Positions 57,796-64,000 of a stretch of DNA of 64,000 bases are shown in pieces. The notes under the pieces are model-generated. The model had not been told where the DNA came from. It ran no database searches and was given only the letters and a program-made list of their open reading frames with translations. This stretch comes from Adiantum capillus-veneris (taxonomy: Eukaryota > Streptophyta > Polypodiopsida > Polypodiales > Pteridaceae): positions 81,575,760 through 81,639,759 of the forward strand of contig CM043948.1 of assembly GCA_014529385.2 (NCBI GenBank), in the 5' to 3' direction. The position numbers and the translations under genes were made by a program. The stretch's first letter is position 1. Every line of letters starts with the position of its first letter.

Positions 57796-59330
57796 CCAAA
57801 ACGTGCATGCCAGAGTTTTGCATCTGAAATAGCCCTTGAATCTGCAACAGCATTTGCAAAATTTTGTCCACACTTGTCATACAAAGTGAGCTTATACAAC
57901 CCACGGCACAAAAGGCCAGATGCAACAATTTCATCACCAAAACTGAGATCATGAACTGTACACCTGTCATCCACAAATTTGACTACAAGTCCAAGTCTAG
58001 CAAGTGCGGATACAGACAAGAGATTCTTCTTGATCCCAGGTACATAAAGTGCATCAACAAGTGTGAAGGATCTGCCATTCGTAGCAGTAAGCACAATCTT
58101 TCCAACTCCCTGAACCGGGTAAGAGGCATTGTTGGCACAAGTGACTGAATTCACATGAGGGACAGACTCGAGAGAGGTAAACAATTCACGATGTGAGGTA
58201 ATGTGTTTTGTAGCACCAGTGTCTAAATACCACACATGTGCATCTGTAGCAACAACTGACAAGCATGCATCATGAACAGCAAGATTGTAAGTGTACTCTG
58301 CGCTAAAATCCCATTCTGCATCAACGTCAGCAACATAGTCTCCTTTCACAGAAGACTCAACAATGGTTGCACTTGTAGTGGAACCAGCATTTGCAGTGGA
58401 ACCACCCTCTTTCTTCTTAGCCTCTTTGGCCTTCAACTTAGGACACGACTTGATCAAGTGATCATTAGCTTTACAATAATGGCAACGCATCTTCTTTTTG
58501 CCCTTATCACCAGAATTTCTAGACGAATTTCTTCCAACAGAAGCATTAGGAACAGAAGTTTGCCACTCGTAGTAGAACCATAAGAAGTGGTCGCATTGCT
58601 GTTACCACCCTTTCTTTGAGAAGCAATAAAATCCTGTTCAATTGCATGCTGCCTAGTTCTGTTTTTTCTGGAAAGTGACTCTTGCAACAGCAATGTGCAT
58701 AATGCATCAAACTTGACACTCTCAGGATTTCCTTGGGTCATCAGTCTCCAAGTACTAGCAAAAGTCTGGTAGGAATCTGGTAAGGCATCGAGAACAGTCT
58801 ACACAAGGGAACTGTCTGAAATGACTTCACCTGCAGAAATAAGTTGCTCATTGATATCCTTGACACCAACAAGGAAAGTGTCCATGTCATCTTCCTCATG
58901 CATAATCTTTGACTCCAGCTCTTTACGCAGCAAAGCAATTTTAGCCTCATTGCGGCTTGCATAAAGACCTGCTAGAATATCCCAAGTTGTTTTGCAGATT
59001 TTGCTAAATAAATGTGAGGAGAATGGTGCACTTCACAGACAACGGAATCAATGCATGATTCTGCGCATCCTTTACATCCCAACCAGCTTGTTTTGCCGTA
59101 GGCAAAACAACTCTAATAGCAGCAATCCTTGCAGCAAGACCTGCAACATCCTCAACATCGCCTACATCCTCAGAACCACGACGTACATGAGTGCTCTGCA
59201 CAATGTTCTAGACACCCTTTGACACAGAAACATGTTGCATCATATAAGCCCACATAGGGTAGTTGTCCCCATCCAACCTGTCCTCAGCAGCAAACAGCTT
59301 GAACACATCTGTGTTGTTGTTGTCAGCCAT
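57646..59330 (-). pseudogene. gag: Copia gag, protease and pre-integrase region
   Basis: Minus strand from ATG at 59330 (MADNNNTDVFKLFAAEDRLD, then YPMWAYMM, the N-terminus of copia gag). With stops and frame changes it continues through LLRKELESKI, MDTFLVGVKDIN and ALPDSYQTFASTW (the gag core of the UBN2 type) to the zinc knuckle CHYCKANDHLIKSC (58488 down), protease VWYLDTGATKHIT (about 58225) and the pre-integrase phrase LWHARFGHLN plus CEGCILGKMQCSKFPKDG, where it meets the CACTA fragment. The last part (58490-57646) is open. Confidence 0.88.
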
Positions 59331-59677
59331 GGTAAATGCTGCACCTGATGTGAAAACTGCCCAAAAATAGGAGAAACGAACGGGAACAACCTGTGGTTTA
59401 TAGCACAAACCGTAGAAGACTATAAGGCACCTATTATGCAGAAAACGGCACTGACAGAAATTCTGCACAAAATGACGAAATAGCCTGTGCAGTACTGCTT
59501 GTAGTGGAAACGGAGGCCGAAATGAGCCCAAATCAAAATTCTGAGCAGACTAAGCTCTTCGAGCTTATCCAAAATTTTTGTCGACCTGCGAACGCTCACC
59601 AAAGCTCACTGAAATCGGAGTAAGTGAGCAGGCGTGTGCTGGAGCAACTGGCGACTAAGCCCGGGAGGACGTGACCT

Positions 59678-59689
59678 GCTCTGATACGA
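59678..59689 (-). other. Primer binding site variant, minus-strand copia
   Basis: GCTCTGATACGA on plus, the complement of TCGTATCAGAGC, two bases from the right LTR; one base off the iMet site. Confidence 0.8.
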
Positions 59690-59691
59690 AT

Positions 59692-60002
59692 TGTTGGAAT
59701 TAGGGTTGCAGAGAAACACACACAGCTTGGAGAAGACGAAGGAAGCTCAAGGCACACAATAGAGAGTGTGTTACTTAGTGTGCAATGGAAAGATAGATAG
59801 CCCTAGAGTGATGGGCGTATATACAATGCACGGGGGAAAAAACCTCCTAAAGAGGGAAAAAATGCCCCGTCGGTCCTAGTGTGTTCACACACATTACTAC
59901 CACATGTATATGGTAACACAAGCATCTTCCACTTCCCATCTTTATAGCCATCACCTTCTTGGCAATTAGAAATTGGTTGCAATTGGCCCTTTTGGATTAA
60001 CA
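59692..60002 (-). repeat. 5' LTR of minus-strand copia (outer end uncertain)
   Basis: Plus reading TGTTGGAATTAGGG... with a TATA-like GTATATAC near 59817-59825 on the minus strand. AACA at 60002 would match the TGTT start, but a target duplication does not confirm it. Confidence 0.6.
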
Positions 60003-61272
60003 CATCTTGGATTTTCTATTTCCATATAAAGAAATTTGTGTTGTCAAACTTTCTAATATTGTAAATGTCCTTCTTAAAAGAGGATTCCATATCTGCAAGA
60101 CTTGAGCACTATGGTGAGAATGCCAAAAAACTATGACAAAACAATGCGGAAATTTTTTGGCAAAACCTCGTCTACAATAGGAGCAAAATCTCAAGCTAAA
60201 ATGTTGCTCAAAGTGTCATAAAATGTATAGGTAGACTCAGAGGAGAATTCGGTAGAGTCTCCTTTGTACAAAGAGTGAAAAATTGAACCCATACAAGAGA
60301 CCATAAACTATCAATAAAGTAGATTGTATATGTGGCAAGCCAAGAAATTGACCCAAAGGCTGCCAACTTGGTGTCAAGGAAAATATATCGATACATATAT
60401 GACATATGGCAAGGATACCGTAATGGAAAACTCTAGCAACCTATATCACTGATAATATCTCAACATTTGAGAATATCCTAGCTCAAGAAAAAATCATGTA
60501 GGACCCTTCCAAACGCTAAGCAAACACAAAACACTAGCCATAATCTCAAAAGGGCTGAAAAACTTGCAAAAAATGGCTCCACATGATGTACAATGGGCAG
60601 TGTCTGCAACTCAATGTACATGATTTAGAACATGCACAAACAGGTCTTGAAAACTAATGCAAGAAATGTACATGATTTAGAACATGCACAAACAGGTCTT
60701 GAAAACTAATGCAAGAAATAGACGAAATCTTTGTGGAGATATCTACTCTCAAAAGAGCTCAAAGACAGTCTTAAGTGCTCAAAAAAAGTTTACATCTATC
60801 AATGGATAACATCCCACAATAAAACTACTACCAAAAGTGCTTGTGCAAGCATTGTACTCAATATCCAATGAACCTATAATCTCTCAATTCAAAGTTGACT
60901 AACAATTTGGAGGGAACCAAGATCTATGATCTCTCAATAAGAACCCACAAGTGTATACATCAAGCCAAGACACATATGGCAACACATATTCTCTCTGAAA
61001 AATGTAGATTCTAGGAACACCTGTGAACTACAAAGTGATGTGTGCTCGGGCTATGTGCCCCTTGTTAGCCTATTGTGAGCTAGTGAGAAATGTGTATGTT
61101 GGTGTAGATCCAAAGTTGATGCCATCTTATTCTGTTGGATAGAAGTCCCAAAAGCATCGATGCTCAAAATCAAAATGAAATCGATGGTCAGCAAGGAGAG
61201 CTGATGTTGATTTGAAACACCAAAGCTGATGCACTCATGTCAAATTCCATGAGTTGAAATTTGCGTGCCAAA
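60003..61272. other. Unassigned DNA
   Basis: No gene recognised. Apart from the exact tandem duplication at 60614-60717 nothing stands out. Confidence 0.5.
60614..60717. repeat. Exact 52-bp tandem duplication
   Basis: ATGTACATGATTTAGAACAT... is repeated without a difference at 60614-60665 and 60666-60717, hence recent. Confidence 0.95.
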
Positions 61273-61719
61273 TGTTAGGAAATAAGACGTAGCTAAATAG
61301 ATAATTGAGTAGATTACTTGATGGAGAGAGACAGATTTATATACACGAGATTATAGAGTAGAGAGAGAGAGGGAGGGAGTACACACGATATACGTGGTTC
61401 ACCCAATGTGGGCTACGTCCACCGGAAAGCAGCCACTCAATGGCTTTAGTACTTCAAAACAAGAAGTAGTTTACAAAGGGATTATACCCTTAATGGAGCT
61501 CCCGCCTTGCTTCACTCTCACCACCTCACATTCACCTTGTTGCATCAACTTCACACTATGAAATGTGTGTAGAAATGGCCTCCTTTTATAGGCCAAAAGG
61601 GCTGCCCTCTCTTATGAGAGACAACCATGTGTAGCCGCCCTTGTGCGAATAAGTCCAAATCGGACCCTCCAATCCGCCCATGTGTGGCTGCCCTTGAGAA
61701 GACAAGTCCGCTTTTGAAT

Positions 61720-61830
61720 TTGGCCACCGGCCACCAGCCATTGACTTCCGACCACCGGCCACCGGCCATTGACTTCCGACCACCGGCCATCGGCCATTGA
61801 CTACCGGCCACCGGCCAACCGACCGGTTGT
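61720..61830. repeat. CCACCGGCC minisatellite
   Basis: About four imperfect units of GGCCACCGGCCATTGACTTC-type sequence (24-30 bp) inside the U3 of the LTR. The minus-strand ORFs over it are artefacts. Confidence 0.85.
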
Positions 61831-61868
61831 TTTCCGACCACTTTCCGACCGCCGTCCGGCAAAAAAGT

Positions 61869-61890
61869 CTCGGGGGCCTCCGCCCCCGAG
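61869..61890. other. Strong GC hairpin
   Basis: CTCGGGGGC-CTCC-GCCCCCGAG, a perfect nine-pair stem with a four-base loop, in the putative U3 of the LTR. Confidence 0.8.
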
Positions 61891-62130
61891 GCCTTTAAAG
61901 TTGCCCCTGATTCTTGTCTGTGAAAATTTTGGTTTCCGGTGAGTGATTTTCCTTCACGCACGATGGCTTCTCCTCATAATGGGGGCCTTACAAATGTGCG
62001 CTTTTACCACAGAAAATTACAAGGGTAAATCAAGCTCCATACTTAACACCAAAGACAAAATATCTCTCTCTCTATGTTTTCAAGGGAAAATCAAGGCCAG
62101 GTGTCAATGGTAGGCTAGGAAAGGCCATCA

Positions 62131-62345
62131 TGTTGGGGTTAAAGGCAGATGTCCCTTTGCCCCAAGCCGTTGAACGTCTAGTGTTCGATCGCCCACTAAC
62201 TATACTAATCCATATTCTTTATATACATAGAAGAATAAGGTGTGAGGGCTTCTTACTACCCCCACTCTGCTCCACCATACAATGCCTACTGTTCTCCTCC
62301 TCCTCGCACTTTGCTCGCACTACTTCCACACATCGCACTCTCACA
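62131..62345 (+). repeat. Short copia-type LTR (215 bp)
   Basis: TGTTGGGGTTAAAGGCAG to GCACTCTCACA. The start resembles the LTR of the young copia element (TGTTGGGATTAAAGCCC). TATATA near 62220. Followed by a primer-site variant. Confidence 0.6.
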
Positions 62346-62347
62346 AG

Positions 62348-62359
62348 TGATATCAAAGC
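62348..62359 (+). other. Primer binding site variant
   Basis: TGATATCAAAGC, two changes from TGGTATCAGAGC, two bases after the LTR end. Confidence 0.55.
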
Positions 62360-62940
62360 CAACGATTTCCTCGCTTCTAGCATGCATGCATCGATCCTAG
62401 CTTCAAGCTAAGGTTGAGCAGGATTTTATAGATTAAGGTTCTCTGTTATCAAAGCTCGACCGAGCTTCAAGTATAGAGTAGACTTGAAGGAGGAAGAAAT
62501 TGAGATCTAGAGATTTGTACATATTTGAAGCAACACAGTAGTGCTAGAAACACATAACTTAATAGTGGAGTTCCTTAATTAAAAGGTATTGCTAAAGAGT
62601 AAAAGGGTAATTCTAGTGATACTGTGGAGCTCTACAATAGCATTGGTAGATTGAAGAGTGCCTAAAATTGAGATCTATAGGTAGCGTGGCTTTTCAAAAG
62701 AGTTAATAGTAACATTGGTGTTTTTTGAGGTACAGTAGCACTACAAAACATCACAAAGAAAGAGAAAGGAGCAAGAGGAAGCAACAATGTGTGAGTGTAT
62801 GCGCGCGCGCACACACACACACACATGTACACACCCAATTTTGACAAAAAGATACCATGTGTACTCCTTCTCGAGCATCCAAGAATGCAGTAGACTTGAC
62901 TACAGTGCATGCACGCGTATGCACACACACACGGTTCTCG

Positions 62941-62998
<58 letters not shown>

Positions 62999-64000
62999 TC
63001 CTTGCCTCTCATTGTTAACATACTTTGAGATGTTATTCAACATCAGCAAGCTACTACTTTTGGCATAAGATTGCCTCTTCTCAGCATCAGCACTGTTGGA
63101 GACTCTTCTTTGACATAGAATATTTTTCTAAGCTCTCAAATTTTGACATCCTGTGAGCAATTCTCTATTAACTATGGATTGTAGCCTTGACATTGACGAG
63201 AACTTCTGGCGAGGCCCTCCCATAGATATCCAAATATTTTGGCATCTCCCACGATCGGCGTTTTTGACACACACAAGAGTGTGTACTGATGTATGCTCTT
63301 TGTGGTTTAGATACTAATTTTCTCTGATTATCAACATAGTCGTGTCAGCTTACAAAATACATCTGAAGTTATATGTTTCCCTTCGCAGCAACTTTTGTGC
63401 GTTCATAGATGTCTTGAGCTCTCCATGCATTTTGAGAGAAAATTTGCATTGCCATATGCCTTTGTGTTAATTGAGTCAACGTCAGTTACCAGAAGCTACT
63501 AAAGACCAAAGACGTATGAATGCACATCGAGGATGAATGCAAAGGAGTAAAGATTGGAGTTACACATTTTCCACATTTTCCCAAAATGGTCACGTATTGT
63601 AAATTCCCGAGTTATTTCAAGCCATTGTAATATTTTAATGTGTTACGGGCTCAATGGGAGTTCCAAATTGTAAAGAATAGGTCACTTGTTGTGCCTAGGT
63701 TGCAGATTCAGTAAGTGGTGAGCCCTAAAGGCCTTGGGCACCCGGACATTGCATACTTTTAACCTAGGTATATAAGGCAGTGTGTAAAAGAAATTAGGGT
63801 TCTCAAGTTATTTGTTGAGAGCACTCTTTGGTGAGACAGAGAGCTCTTGAGGTGTGTGGCTATGGAGTCCTTGAGCTTCTCCTTGCTCATGAGACTTGAT
63901 TAACACTAATCAATGATTCATTCTCTCTCACTATGCCTCTCTCTTACTTCTTATGATTTCCTATGATGCTTAGATTAACTAGATCTTAATTAATTAGTGG
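62360..64000. other. Unassigned DNA with microsatellites and TATA-like site
   Basis: No gag or pol follows the LTR. Microsatellites at 62801-62825 (GC/AC) and 62944-62996 (GA). CCTAGGTATATAAGGC near 63763-63778, followed by a pyrimidine-rich leader-like tract, resembles an LTR promoter, but no LTR end can be shown. Confidence 0.4.

Larger units (their letters stand above)
54300..60002 (-). mobile_element. Ty1/copia element with 3' deletion and CACTA insertion
   Basis: Minus-strand element. The right LTR starts (plus reading) TGTTGGAATTAGGGTTG at 59692; the left LTR remnant with the same start is 54300-54420. A primer site lies next to the right LTR. Gag, protease, integrase, reverse transcriptase and RNase H can be followed from 59330 to 54421. 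The end of RNase H and most of the left LTR are missing, and about 0.8 kb of CACTA coding sequence interrupts integrase. The outer end of the right LTR is uncertain (AACA at 60002 fits); no target duplication was found. Confidence 0.85.
61273..61992 (-). repeat. Solo-like LTR, 720 bp
   Basis: Plus reading TGTTAGGAAATAAGACG ... GGGGGCCTTACA, with terminal TGTTAGG/CCTTACA. On the minus strand a TATA box GTATATAAATCTG (about 61338-61350) lies ~70 bp before the end, the usual LTR layout. It contains a CCGGCC minisatellite and a GC hairpin. No target duplication or internal genes are next to it. Confidence 0.55.

Noticed and set aside
60003-61272. Continuation of the 53773-54299 remnant across the minus-strand copia
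   Set aside because: No matching target duplication to GGTTG and no continuing frame found on the right side.
61551-61961. 136-codon minus-strand ORF
   Set aside because: It covers the CCGGCC minisatellite in a putative LTR; the repeat keeps the frame open.
62662-63021. 119-codon minus-strand ORF
   Set aside because: Driven by GA and CA/GC microsatellites.
1-64000. CRISPR array, rRNA genes, bacterial operons
   Set aside because: The tandem arrays have long, diverged units without spacer structure, and all recognisable genes are plant retroelement or transposase genes.

Overview
The window is nuclear DNA of a land plant with a large, repeat-filled genome. Nearly everything that can be named is a transposable element: Ty3/gypsy elements (one with a chromodomain), Ty1/copia elements of several ages, fragments with tRNA-iMet-type primer sites (TGGTATCAGAGC and variants), a piece of a CACTA (TNP2) transposase gene, a foldback element and a probable tRNA-derived SINE. 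No intact host gene, rRNA gene, functional tRNA gene or CRISPR array was found. The sequence alone does not fix the species; the base composition, iMet primer sites and CACTA domain only say plant.

Layout. 1-4540: two blocks of short palindromic repeats around decayed, unrecognised coding-like sequence. 4541-15110: two head-to-tail copies of one gypsy long terminal repeat, leader and gag module. The first ends in a gypsy C-terminus directly before the second LTR; pol has been deleted. Each copy has a ~150-bp tandem array in the transcribed leader and a possible intron in gag. 15111-16275 continues at 35665-38941: a pol-less retroelement remnant with spaced W-(I/V)-P-K motifs, followed by its 3' LTR from 38942.

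16276-35659: a chromodomain gypsy element (TSD CCACG) that landed inside that remnant. Its 3' LTR was in turn split by a second gypsy element at 24615-35345 (TSD TCCAT, opposite orientation, LTRs of 3.25 and 3.5 kb, iMet primer site, only integrase and a gag start left). The TSDs and the continuous reading frame across the restored CCACG site make the insertion order clear. 39510-45061: a young copia element (TSD CTTTG, near-identical ~218-bp LTRs, 1322-codon gag-pol frame) inserted in the LTR that starts at 38942; one TGA codon near the gag start is its only visible lesion. 45272-45691: a foldback element beside it.

45868-54299: copia and gypsy pol remnants, short LTR and primer-site pieces, a SINE, microsatellites and unassigned DNA. 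54300-~60002: a minus-strand copia element, truncated at the RNase H end and interrupted by ~0.8 kb of CACTA DUF4218 coding sequence that remains open. 60003-64000: a solo-like LTR with a minisatellite, a short copia-type LTR with primer site, and promoter-like sequence.

The most unusual points are a 29-bp CCAAT-box array directly upstream of the TATA box of the nested gypsy LTR (4 copies in one LTR, 7 in the other), a decayed antisense ORF inside that element, the possible spliced gag of the tandem gypsy module, and the CACTA-copia chimeric ORF.
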